41,914 bases of DNA from JAGVGK01 sp038064935 (lineage in GTDB: Bacteria > Patescibacteriota > Minisyncoccia > Phycocordibacterales > JACOZG01), in assembly GCA_038064935.1 (NCBI GenBank), contig JBBTRZ010000001.1:1-41914 (forward strand). The letters are read 5' to 3'. Both the position numbers and the translations under genes were made by a program. The notes beneath the pieces are model-generated. The model was not told where the DNA came from. It made no database searches and saw nothing but the letters and a program-made list of their open reading frames with translations. Below, piece after piece: positions 1 to 7,369 of this stretch. Every line of letters starts with the position of its first letter. Position 1 is the stretch's first letter.

Positions 1-58
1 ATTTATTGTCTAACCGTGGACCGCTTGGTAACAGTTTCAAGTGGCTAAAGGGGGGTGT

Positions 59-87
59 TTGACTCCCCTTGGGAAGCAAGCTATGAT
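59..87 (+). promoter_or_regulatory. greA promoter, near-leaderless
   Basis: A -35 box TTGACT (59-64) is separated by 17 nt from a -10 box TATGAT (82-87). The -10 box ends 10 nt before the ATG at 98, so the predicted transcript starts about 4 nt upstream of that codon. The alternative ATGs at 83 and 86 lie inside the -10 box itself, which supports 98 as the true start. An 8-bp G-rich/C-rich hairpin (48-55 with 63-70) overlaps the -35 region. Confidence 0.6.
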
Positions 88-97
88 GGTCGGAATT

Positions 98-565
98 ATG
101 GAACTAGAGAAACATTATTTGAGCCAGGAGAAGTACAATGAGCTCCAGCGTGAGCTCACTGATTTGAAGAAGACCAAACGCCGTGAGATCGCCGAGCGCC
201 TTGAGTTCGCCAAGTCGCTCGGCGATCTATCTGAGAACGCCGAATATCAAGCCGCGCGGGAGGAGCAATCGAACACCGAAGAACGGATTACCCAGCTCGA
301 GGCCATTCTTAAAATTTCTCAAATCATTTCCCTCCACCATACTTCACAAGTGGAAGTCGGCTCAACGCTCGTGGTAAAAAAAGGGGATGGTAACGAAGAA
401 ACTAAATATCAGATTGTCGGCCCCGAGGAAGTGGATGTTTTGGCTGGCAAAATTTCCTATCTCTCGCCGCTCGGCTCGAGTTTGCTCAAGAAGAAAAAGG
501 GCGACAGTGTGACCGTCTTGACGCCCAAGGGCAAGATAACTTACGAAATTGTCCGTCTCACTTAA
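98..565 (+). CDS. greA: Transcription elongation factor GreA
   Basis: GreA rescues backtracked RNA polymerase by stimulating cleavage of the 3' end of the nascent RNA. The protein is 155 aa from the ATG at 98, the normal family length of about 157. An N-terminal coiled coil (about residues 8-75) carries the conserved tip LGDLSENAEY with the acidic residues D43 and E46 that enter the polymerase channel. The C-terminal FKBP-like domain follows. In-frame starts exist upstream (GTG at 41, ATG at 83), but they add unconserved residues and run through the predicted promoter. lysS follows after only 3 nt, so the two are likely cotranscribed. Confidence 0.95.
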   Translation: MELEKHYLSQEKYNELQRELTDLKKTKRREIAERLEFAKSLGDLSENAEYQAAREEQSNTEERITQLEAILKISQIISLHHTSQVEVGSTLVVKKGDGNEETKYQIVGPEEVDVLAGKISYLSPLGSSLLKKKKGDSVTVLTPKGKITYEIVRLT

Positions 566-568
566 AGA

Positions 569-2047
569 ATGGCCTCCCTTGATGATTTGCGTCATGAACG
601 GATCCAGAAACTCGCCCGACTCCGCGCGGCGGGACGCAATCCTTATCCCATTAGCACCGGCCAAGATATCACGATCTTTGCCCTCCTACGCCGTTTCCCG
701 ACGCTCGTCAAGCGACGCAAACCACTAACCGTTGTTGGGCGAGTACTCGCGCTTCGACATCAGGGTGCCTTGTGTTTCGTTGATCTCGATGATGGGACAG
801 GGCGAATTCAGACTTTACTCAAATCGGACGCGGTCGGCGAAGCTGATTTCAATTTGTTTATTGAAACCATTGATCGCGGCGATTTTATTGGTGTCACCGG
901 GCATCTCGGTCTGACGAAGCGAGAAGAGCGGACGCTTTTCGCCGATAATTGGCAGATCCTCGCCAAAGCCCTCCGACCTTTACCGGACAAGTGGCATGGT
1001 CTCACTGACATCGAGGAACGCTTCCGCCGGCGTTACCTCGACAGCTTGATGGACATAAGTGTCAAACAACGCTTCTTGACTCGCTCGACGATCATCACGA
1101 GTTTGAGGGAATTCCTCAACGCCGCCGACTACCTAGAAGTTGAGACACCAATTCTCCAACCCCTCTACGGCGGCGCGAGCGCCGTACCCTTCCAGACGCA
1201 TCACGCGGCGCTTGATCTGCCGCTTTACCTCCGTATTTCCCCCGAGCTTTATCTCAAGCGTCTGCTCGTCGGTGGCTTCCCGCGGGTGTATGAACTCTCG
1301 CGCTGTTTCCGGAATGAAGGCATTGACGCCACGCATCATCCGGAATTCACTATGCTCGAATTTTACGCCGCTTACAGTGAGGCCTCGACGCAACGAGCGT
1401 TCGTCGAGCAGTTGGTGAGAAAACTGGTGGTTAAGATCGCTAAAGCGAGTCGTTTAACTTTCGATACGCAAGTCATCAATTTCAGCGAGCCGTTTAAGGT
1501 CATTACTTATTTCGACCTCCTTAAACGGCAAGCCCTGATTACTAATCCAGAAACGGTTGATCTCCGCGAACTCACGCTCAAGGCCGCGCAATTCGCGATC
1601 ACTTTACCCGCCGGCGCTAGCCGCGAGACGGTCTTGGATTATATTTATAAGAAAGTTTGTCGGCCGAAATTGATTCAACCGACTTTTGTGATTGATTACC
1701 CGAAGAACGCCCTGCCGCTCGCCAAACTTCACCCCGACAATCTTCCGCCAACTGGCGGACTCGTTGACGCTTTCCAACTCGTAATTGGCGGCCTCGAGAT
1801 TGCTAAAGCATTTTCGGAATTGAACGATCCGCTGGATCAAGCCGAGCGCTTCGCCGCTCAAGAATCGGCCAAGGTGGCGGGGGATAGTGAAGCCCAAGTT
1901 AAAGACCAAGATTTCCTCGAAGCTCTCGAGTACGGCTTGCCGCCCGCCGCCGGCGTCGGCATCGGTGTTGACCGCCTCGTTATGCTTCTCACTGACCAGA
2001 CCAACATCCGCGAAGTCATCTACTTTCCCACCTTGAGACCAAAATAA
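569..2047 (+). CDS. lysS: Lysine--tRNA ligase (class II)
   Basis: This enzyme charges tRNA-Lys with lysine using ATP. The protein is 492 aa, the normal bacterial length. It has an N-terminal OB-fold anticodon-binding domain (about residues 55-140) followed by the class II catalytic core. Motif 2 is FRNEG at 247-251, continuing into the LysRS-typical HPEFTMLEFY. Motif 3 is GVGIGVDRLVML at about 462-473. It starts 3 nt after greA with no obvious Shine-Dalgarno sequence, suggesting translational coupling. Odd point: residues 392-397 (LPPTGG) are encoded across a 16-nt near-palindrome (1744-1759). They seem to extend a loop between the HPDN motif and the FxLxxGG(L/M)EIA segment of the family. Confidence 0.96.
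   Translation: MASLDDLRHERIQKLARLRAAGRNPYPISTGQDITIFALLRRFPTLVKRRKPLTVVGRVLALRHQGALCFVDLDDGTGRIQTLLKSDAVGEADFNLFIETIDRGDFIGVTGHLGLTKREERTLFADNWQILAKALRPLPDKWHGLTDIEERFRRRYLDSLMDISVKQRFLTRSTIITSLREFLNAADYLEVETPILQPLYGGASAVPFQTHHAALDLPLYLRISPELYLKRLLVGGFPRVYELSRCFRNEGIDATHHPEFTMLEFYAAYSEASTQRAFVEQLVRKLVVKIAKASRLTFDTQVINFSEPFKVITYFDLLKRQALITNPETVDLRELTLKAAQFAITLPAGASRETVLDYIYKKVCRPKLIQPTFVIDYPKNALPLAKLHPDNLPPTGGLVDAFQLVIGGLEIAKAFSELNDPLDQAERFAAQESAKVAGDSEAQVKDQDFLEALEYGLPPAAGVGIGVDRLVMLLTDQTNIREVIYFPTLRPK
1744..1759. repeat. Dispersed palindrome copy 1 (in lysS)
   Basis: TCCGCCAACTGGCGGA has 7-bp arms around a central AC. It differs by one base from the core of the palindrome at 6463-6480. It lies within lysS without breaking the frame. 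Confidence 0.6.
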
Positions 2048-2057
2048 AATTAGGAGG

Positions 2058-2063
2058 TATAAT
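2058..2063 (+). promoter_or_regulatory. -10 box before the VirD4-like gene
   Basis: A perfect TATAAT ends 9 nt before the ATG at 2073. A weak -35 candidate TTGAGA (2033-2038) sits at a long 19-nt spacing. An AGGAGG at 2052-2057 is 15 nt from the ATG, too far for a usual Shine-Dalgarno sequence, and it would lie upstream of the predicted transcript start. It could still act on read-through RNA from lysS. Confidence 0.5.
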
Positions 2064-2072
2064 AGAATCACT

Positions 2073-3728
2073 ATGCCTGAAGGGATGAAGCCGGGGGTGA
2101 CTTACTTCGCCGAGACGGATTTTCGCGCCAAGCGGACGCGCTTTGGTATTAAAGATGAAGATCGTTCACGGCATGTCTATGTGATTGGGAAAACTGGTAT
2201 GGGTAAGTCCACCGTTCTCGAGAATATGGCGATTCAAGATATCCAGAATGGCCACGGGATCGCCTTCATGGACCCGCACGGCGGGACGGCGGATAAACTG
2301 CTCGATTATGTCCCGCCGGAACGGATTAAAGATGTTATTTATTTTTCGCCCTTCGATCTCGAACACCCGATCTCTTTCAATGTCCTCGAAGATGTGGGTA
2401 AGGATCAACGGCATCTCGTGTCGAGCGGTCTTATGAGCGCCTTTAAGAAAATTTGGGTAGACGCTTGGTCGGCGCGAATGGAATACATTCTTCAGAACAC
2501 TCTGCTCGCTCTCCTAGAATACCCCGGGGCAACTCTCCTTGGTGTCAATCGAATGCTCTCGGACAAGGATTATCGAAAGAAGGTGGTGGATAATGTCACC
2601 GACCCGGGCGTCCGCTCCTTCTGGGTGGACGAGTTTGCTAAATACACCGAACGGATGGCGGCCGAGGCCGTGCCAGCGATTCAAAACAAGGTTGGCCAAT
2701 TCACTTCCAATCCGCTCATCCGCAACATCATCGGTCAACCGCGGTCGTCCGTTAATTTCCGCCGGATCATGGACGAGCGGAAAATCCTCATTATTAATTT
2801 GTCGAAGGGGCGAATGGGTGAGGGAAATGCTAACTTGATCGGCTCGATGCTCATTACCAAACTCTATCTCACCGCGATGTCGCGCGCCAATCTCTCCGGC
2901 GCGGAAATTAGGACCTTGCCGCCCTTCTATTTTTTCGTTGATGAATTTCAATCTTTCGCCAATGAATCTTTCGCCAACATCTTATCCGAAGCCCGAAAGT
3001 ATAAATTGTCGTTGACTATTGCTCATCAATACATTGAACAGATGGCCGAGGAAGTGCGAGCGGCTGTCTTCGGCAATGTCGGAAGCATTGTCACTTTCCG
3101 CGTTGGACCTTTTGACGCCGAAGTGCTCGAAAAAATATTTTTCCCAACTTTTACCAAAGAGGACATTGTCAACCTCGGTCTCTATCAACTCTATCTAACT
3201 CTGATGATCGACGGGATTGGGTCGCCACCCTTCTCGGCTGTGACTTTGCCTCCGTTACCCTTGCTCCAAGATTCCCGCCGCGCCGAGATTATCGAGTACT
3301 CGCGGCGAACCTACGCCGAGCCGCGCGCCGCCGTGGAGGCAGAGATTGCGAAATGGCACAGTGAGGCGGGGGTTCCGGTGGCGAGACCGGGGAGTAGTCC
3401 GGGCGCTTCCCAACCAACCTTACCATCGCCGCCACCGAGTGTTCAAACTCTCAAATCAAATGTGAAGACAAACAGTTATCCAGCTCCTAACTCCGTACCA
3501 CCACCGCGCTTAGCTGTATCGCTTGCCGCGCTTCGGCCGATGCCGGGCAGTAGCGGTCGGAAGGTGGTGAGCGAGACGGAGAAAGTCAAATCCAAAGAAG
3601 AACTTCGTCACTCGCTCGAAAAAATTATGTCGAAGGCGCCAAAAATGTCGCCCATTCAGCCATCACCCGCGCAGAAAAAAGATGAAGTGCCGAGGGAAGT
3701 GCTCGAAAATCTTTTGCAGACAAAATAA
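2073..3728 (+). CDS. VirD4/TraG-like type IV secretion coupling ATPase (orphan)
   Basis: This is a P-loop ATPase of the VirD4/TraG/TraM-recognition group, a family that pumps or recruits DNA at the membrane. Walker A is GKTGMGKST (residues 39-47). FMDPHGG follows at about residue 65. Walker B is FFVDEFQSF with D290-E291. A proline- and serine-rich, probably disordered tail runs from about 430 to 510, followed by a short charged helix. No clear transmembrane helix precedes the Walker A motif, unlike classical VirD4, so it may be soluble or tethered by a partner. No relaxase, VirB4 or other conjugation gene is present in the window. The substrate is unknown; DNA uptake, conjugation or segregation are all possible. 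Confidence 0.75.
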   Translation: MPEGMKPGVTYFAETDFRAKRTRFGIKDEDRSRHVYVIGKTGMGKSTVLENMAIQDIQNGHGIAFMDPHGGTADKLLDYVPPERIKDVIYFSPFDLEHPISFNVLEDVGKDQRHLVSSGLMSAFKKIWVDAWSARMEYILQNTLLALLEYPGATLLGVNRMLSDKDYRKKVVDNVTDPGVRSFWVDEFAKYTERMAAEAVPAIQNKVGQFTSNPLIRNIIGQPRSSVNFRRIMDERKILIINLSKGRMGEGNANLIGSMLITKLYLTAMSRANLSGAEIRTLPPFYFFVDEFQSFANESFANILSEARKYKLSLTIAHQYIEQMAEEVRAAVFGNVGSIVTFRVGPFDAEVLEKIFFPTFTKEDIVNLGLYQLYLTLMIDGIGSPPFSAVTLPPLPLLQDSRRAEIIEYSRRTYAEPRAAVEAEIAKWHSEAGVPVARPGSSPGASQPTLPSPPPSVQTLKSNVKTNSYPAPNSVPPPRLAVSLAALRPMPGSSGRKVVSETEKVKSKEELRHSLEKIMSKAPKMSPIQPSPAQKKDEVPREVLENLLQTK

Positions 3729-3735
3729 AAATGAC

Positions 3736-4788
3736 ATGACCCGTCCGCGGATTCTAATTTTTTCTTTGGCTTATTTGCCGTTTATTGGCGGAGCGGAAGT
3801 CGCGGTAAAAGAAATTACCGATCGCTTGCCGGAGTTTGATTTTGAAATTGTCAGTGCCGATGTTCGCAATTTTTGGTCTAAATATTTTTATCCAATTTGG
3901 GCTTATCGCCGCGCTGCCCGACAGCATCAAACTAAAAATTATGATCTAGTCTGGGCGATTATGGCCAATCAAGCGGGGATGGCGGCGGCACTCTTCAAAC
4001 GCCGATTTCCGTCCGTGCCATTTCTACTCACTTTGCAAGAAGGCGATGATCTAAATAGTTGGGCGTATCGTTTGCGTCTTTGGGGGCCGAGGTTATTCCG
4101 AGTTTTCCAACTAGCTGATCGGATTCAAGTGATCTCCAATTATCTCGGTGCGTGGGCGCAAGCGATGGGAGCGAAATGCCCGATTACGGTGATTCCTAAC
4201 GGAGTTGATATGAGGAGCTTTCAGCTTTTAGGTTCTAGCTTTCAGGAAAAGAGAAAAGAGAAAATAATTATTCACACGGGACGGCTGGTTAAGAAAAATG
4301 GGGTGGATATTTTGATTGAAGCGATGAGGTTTTTACCAGAAAACATTAAACTTCAAATCTTGGGTACTGGCCAAGAAGAAATGTCTCTTAAGCAACTCAT
4401 GTCAAGGTTTAACCTTGACAGTCGGGTTGAGTTTTTGGGTCAGGTACTGCCGAACAAGGTTGTCGAGTATTTGACTCAAGCTCTTATTTTTGTTCGACCA
4501 TCAAGATCGGAGGGATTAGGCAATTCTTTTCTCGAAGCCATGGCGGCGGGCTTGCCGGTGGTTGGGACAGCGGTCGGCGGTATTCCCGATTTTCTTAAAC
4601 AAGGGCAAACGGGTTGGATTTGCGAAGTGAATAATTCACAAGATGTAGCCGAGAAAATTAAATTTATACTAGACCCTAATAATGAAAGTTTAGTCAGCCA
4701 AGTGGTGGCCCGAGCTCGCCAAATGGTGTTAGATAAGTACAATTGGGACACCATCGCCCGCGCCATGTCTCACTTATTAAACCCATGA
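3736..4788 (+). CDS. Glycosyltransferase, GT4 type (GT-B fold)
   Basis: A retaining GT-B glycosyltransferase that would transfer a sugar from a nucleotide donor to a growing cell-surface glycan. The protein is 350 aa. The N-terminal half opens with SLAYLPFIGGAE, the typical acceptor-side loop of GT4 enzymes. The C-terminal half has IPNGVD, HTGRLVKKNG and the donor-binding EX7E motif at E259 and E267 (EGLGNSFLE). The start is ATG 3736, 7 nt after the preceding stop; an upstream in-frame ATG at 3682 would overlap that gene without giving family-like sequence. It is the first gene of a long rightward operon, and its stop overlaps the next start (ATGA). Donor and acceptor cannot be read from the sequence. 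Confidence 0.88.
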   Translation: MTRPRILIFSLAYLPFIGGAEVAVKEITDRLPEFDFEIVSADVRNFWSKYFYPIWAYRRAARQHQTKNYDLVWAIMANQAGMAAALFKRRFPSVPFLLTLQEGDDLNSWAYRLRLWGPRLFRVFQLADRIQVISNYLGAWAQAMGAKCPITVIPNGVDMRSFQLLGSSFQEKRKEKIIIHTGRLVKKNGVDILIEAMRFLPENIKLQILGTGQEEMSLKQLMSRFNLDSRVEFLGQVLPNKVVEYLTQALIFVRPSRSEGLGNSFLEAMAAGLPVVGTAVGGIPDFLKQGQTGWICEVNNSQDVAEKIKFILDPNNESLVSQVVARARQMVLDKYNWDTIARAMSHLLNP

Positions 4789-5777
4789 AAATCCTTATCG
4801 CCACCGGTATTTACCCGCCCGACATCGGCGGCCCGGCGCAGTATGCTTTTAATCTTGAGCAAGAATTTATTCGGCTCGGACATGAAGTTAAGGTAATTAA
4901 ATTCTCGGCCGTGCGTCGTTTGCCGAGTTTCATTCGTCATTTAGTTTACTTTTTTAAAATTCTGTTTGTCTTACCGCGTGCTAATTTTGTTTTAGTTCTA
5001 GATACATTTAGTGTGGCTTTGCCTGCGGTTGTGGCAAGTAAGTTATTTAACAAAAAAGTAATTATTCGCACCGGCGGGGACTTTTTATGGGAAAGTTATG
5101 TGGAGAGAACAGGGGACTTAGTTTTGCTTCGCAACTTCTATCAAACCACGCGACACGACTGGAATCTCAAAGAAAAAATAATTTTTAAATTAACCCGCTG
5201 GATACTTAATCGTGCCTCGACAGTTGTCTTCAGCACCGACTGGCAGCGGCAGATTTGGCGTGAGCCCTATCAACTTAATCTCACTAAAACCAAGATTATT
5301 GAAAATTATTGCGGCGGGAAAGAAGCATCCGTTGCCCCGACCGTGAAGAATTTTGTCGGTGGCACGCGGCAGTTGAAATGGAAGAATCTAGATATTTTAC
5401 AGCGAGCCTTTGCTCGCGCGCGAGAAAAAAATCCAGAGTTGATCTTAGATTTAGAAACTTTACCCTATGACAAATTTTTAGAGAAAATAAAAAGTTGCTA
5501 CGCGGTGATTTTAGTTTCTCTTGGCGACATCAGTCCCAACTTGATTTTAGATGCCCTTCGTTACAATAAACCCTTTATTTTAAGCCACGAAAACGGTTTA
5601 TTCGAACGGCTGAAAGAGGTTGCCATTTTTGTTGATCCAAATAATTCAGATGATATTGAAACAAAGATTAAGTGGCTAGCGGATGAGAAAAATTACGAGA
5701 TCATCAAGGAGAAAATTAAGAATTTTAATTTTACCCATCTATGGTCGGATATCGCGCACGAGTTTCTAGAATTATGA
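4785..5777 (+). CDS. Glycosyltransferase, GT4-like with altered donor motif
   Basis: A 330-aa GT-B protein. The N-terminus (IATGIYPPDIGGPAQYAFNL) is typical GT4, including the glycine-rich loop. In the C-terminal half the usual EX7E motif reads DISPNLILD, with D248 and D256 replacing both glutamates. It is probably still a folded glycosyltransferase, but its activity could be altered or reduced. ATG 4785 overlaps the previous stop, and its own stop overlaps the next ATG at 5774. The sugar specificity is unknown. Confidence 0.8.
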   Translation: MKILIATGIYPPDIGGPAQYAFNLEQEFIRLGHEVKVIKFSAVRRLPSFIRHLVYFFKILFVLPRANFVLVLDTFSVALPAVVASKLFNKKVIIRTGGDFLWESYVERTGDLVLLRNFYQTTRHDWNLKEKIIFKLTRWILNRASTVVFSTDWQRQIWREPYQLNLTKTKIIENYCGGKEASVAPTVKNFVGGTRQLKWKNLDILQRAFARAREKNPELILDLETLPYDKFLEKIKSCYAVILVSLGDISPNLILDALRYNKPFILSHENGLFERLKEVAIFVDPNNSDDIETKIKWLADEKNYEIIKEKIKNFNFTHLWSDIAHEFLEL

Positions 5778-6721
5778 AAGTATTAATGTTATCAACCGAT
5801 CGTAAGATTCTTGAACCGAAAAGCGGGGTTCATAATCGAATGCTTGGTTATGCAAAAGGTTTAGATGAGTTGTTTATCGTTGTTTTAGGTATGGATCGAG
5901 ATTTAAAAATTGAAGGGAAACTCAAGTATGTTGGTTTGACTAGATTTAGGGCTTTATTTTGGCGGCCACCGGGAAGGTTCGACCTAGTTACCGGTCAAGA
6001 TCCGTTTGAGACTGGCCTCATCGCTATACGCTTGGCGAAAATTATAGGAGCTCAACTGGAGCTTCAGATACACACTGATATTGGGAGTCCGTATTTCCAA
6101 TATGAATCATTGAAAAATAGGGTCCGATATTTTTTATCAAAATTTTTGTTACCCAAAGCGGATAGGATAAGAGTAGTGAGTCAGAGAATTAAAGATCATC
6201 TAGTTTCCGATTTAGGAATTGTCGAAGATAAAATTTATATCAAACCAATTTTTGTTGATATTGAAAAGATCAAAAATACACCAATTACCGTTGATTTGCA
6301 TAAAAAATATCCGCAATTTGATAAAATTATTCTCATGGCTTCGCGTTTGACTAAAGAAAAGAATATTGATTTGGCTATCAATGCGATGTCTCCTCTAATT
6401 CGCGCGAATAGGAGAATAGGGTTGGTGATTGTTGGTTCTGGACCTGAAGAAAAAAAGCTACAATCCGCCAGCTGGCGGATACAAGCTCATATAGTTTTCG
6501 AACCGTGGGTTGACCAAGAAACTCTCTATTCTTATTATAAAACTTGCGATCTATTCCTCGTAACTTCGTGGTACGAAGGTTACGGCATGACCTTGGTTGA
6601 AGCGCATGCCGCCGGTTGTCCGATTGTTTCGACTGATGTTGGTGTGGCTCGGGAAATGGGAGCGCGAATTGTGGATCTAAATTATTCTAGTGTCGCCAAG
6701 GGAATTATTGAATCGTTATGA
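5774..6721 (+). CDS. Glycosyltransferase, GT4 type
   Basis: A 315-aa GT-B glycosyltransferase. LMASRLTKEKNIDLAI and VIVGSGPEEKKLQ mark the start of the donor domain, and the EX7E motif is intact at E268 and E276 (EGYGMTLVE). Start ATG 5774 overlaps the previous stop. Residues 231-236 (SASWRI) are encoded by a perfect 18-nt palindrome. They replace the stretch that in relatives links the GxGPE helix to the strand before the conserved GWV-like position (here EPWV). The protein ends soon after the VSTDVGVAREMG segment, so the C-terminal helix is short compared with typical GT4 enzymes of 350-380 aa. The promoter of the following toxin-antitoxin pair overlaps its 3' end. Confidence 0.83.
   Translation: MKVLMLSTDRKILEPKSGVHNRMLGYAKGLDELFIVVLGMDRDLKIEGKLKYVGLTRFRALFWRPPGRFDLVTGQDPFETGLIAIRLAKIIGAQLELQIHTDIGSPYFQYESLKNRVRYFLSKFLLPKADRIRVVSQRIKDHLVSDLGIVEDKIYIKPIFVDIEKIKNTPITVDLHKKYPQFDKIILMASRLTKEKNIDLAINAMSPLIRANRRIGLVIVGSGPEEKKLQSASWRIQAHIVFEPWVDQETLYSYYKTCDLFLVTSWYEGYGMTLVEAHAAGCPIVSTDVGVAREMGARIVDLNYSSVAKGIIESL
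6463..6480. repeat. Dispersed palindrome copy 2 (in a glycosyltransferase gene)
   Basis: ATCCGCCAGCTGGCGGAT is an 18-nt perfect palindrome within a coding sequence. It shares CCGCCA-NN-TGGCGG with 1744-1759 but is read in a different frame there. Confidence 0.7.
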
Positions 6722-6736
6722 TAAGTGTGATACAAT
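6708..6736 (+). promoter_or_regulatory. Promoter of the AbiE-like operon
   Basis: TTGAAT (6708-6713), a 17-nt spacer, then TACAAT (6731-6736) with an extended -10 TG at 6728-6729. It lies across the end of the upstream glycosyltransferase gene. It predicts a transcript starting near 6743, inside the palindrome at 6741-6756, with a leader of about 30 nt. Confidence 0.65.
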
Positions 6737-6740
6737 ACCA

Positions 6741-6756
6741 TGTACATATAAGTACA
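6741..6756. promoter_or_regulatory. Palindromic operator of the AbiE-like operon
   Basis: TGTACATATAAGTACA has perfect TGTAC/GTACA arms around a TATA centre (14 of 16 positions symmetric). It overlaps the predicted transcription start, where a bound dimer would block polymerase. AbiEi-family antitoxins are known to repress their own operon through inverted repeats; that this is the site here is inference. Confidence 0.55.
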
Positions 6757-6771
6757 GGATAAATTAACGAT

Positions 6772-7365
6772 ATGAGTATAAAAAACAGGGATATTAGGAG
6801 GTCAGGAGGTGAGCGTCTTGCCCAAATTGCCGCCCTTGGCGAGGTGGTTTTTCATACTAGCGATATGGCAAATTTGTGGGGGATTACCAATAAAAATACT
6901 TTAAATAAGACGCTCTCAAGATATGTGGCGGATGGTCTCATTTATCGTGTCTATAAGGGACTGTATGCGATCAAAAAGCCGGGGGAGATTAACCCTTTTC
7001 TTTTGGGTGTCAAAGCTATTCATGCGCCAGCTTATGTATCTTGTGAGTCAGTGCTATATCAGAATGGTATCTTGAATCAGCCGCCACAGATGATTACTAT
7101 CGTGAGTCAATTTTCCAGACATTTTTCTATTGCTGGCACCCATTATAGATCAAGGAAAATGCGCGACCTCTTTCTTTTCAATGATGCCGGAATAGAGATA
7201 AAAGATGGGGTGCGCGTTGCTTCCATTCCACGGGCCGTCGCCGACATGCTTTATTTTAATCCCCGAAAATATTTTGATGCCGGAAATTCAGCTTTAATGC
7301 AGTGGGATGAGGTGAGGAAAATTGCTGATGCGGTCGGATATGTTATAAAGGGTATTAAATTCTGA
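6772..7365 (+). CDS. AbiEi-family antitoxin / transcriptional regulator
   Basis: A 197-aa protein with the layout of AbiEi-type antitoxins of type IV toxin-antitoxin systems. The N-terminal winged-helix segment (residues 1-65) includes VFHTSDMANLWGITNKNTLN and a wing-like LIYRVYKGLYAIKKPGE. The C-terminal domain has the family-typical AYVSCESVLYQNGI and RVASIPRAVADMLYFNP. In studied members the N-terminal domain represses the operon and the C-terminal domain neutralises the toxin. The toxin gene follows after 4 nt. A dedicated promoter and palindromic operator lie upstream, so the pair is regulated separately from the surrounding sugar genes. The family call is firm; activity is untested. Confidence 0.82.
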   Translation: MSIKNRDIRRSGGERLAQIAALGEVVFHTSDMANLWGITNKNTLNKTLSRYVADGLIYRVYKGLYAIKKPGEINPFLLGVKAIHAPAYVSCESVLYQNGILNQPPQMITIVSQFSRHFSIAGTHYRSRKMRDLFLFNDAGIEIKDGVRVASIPRAVADMLYFNPRKYFDAGNSALMQWDEVRKIADAVGYVIKGIKF

Positions 7366-7369
7366 AAGT

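Noticed and set aside
41..97. Longer GreA from GTG 41 or ATG 83
   Set aside because: The extra residues do not resemble GreA, the length from ATG 98 is normal, and ATG 83/86 fall inside a good -10 box (82-87).
3682..3735. Upstream start for the first glycosyltransferase
   Set aside because: It would overlap the VirD4-like gene by about 47 nt and encode a Cys/Lys-rich stretch unlike GT4 N-termini. ATG 3736 begins at the first strand.
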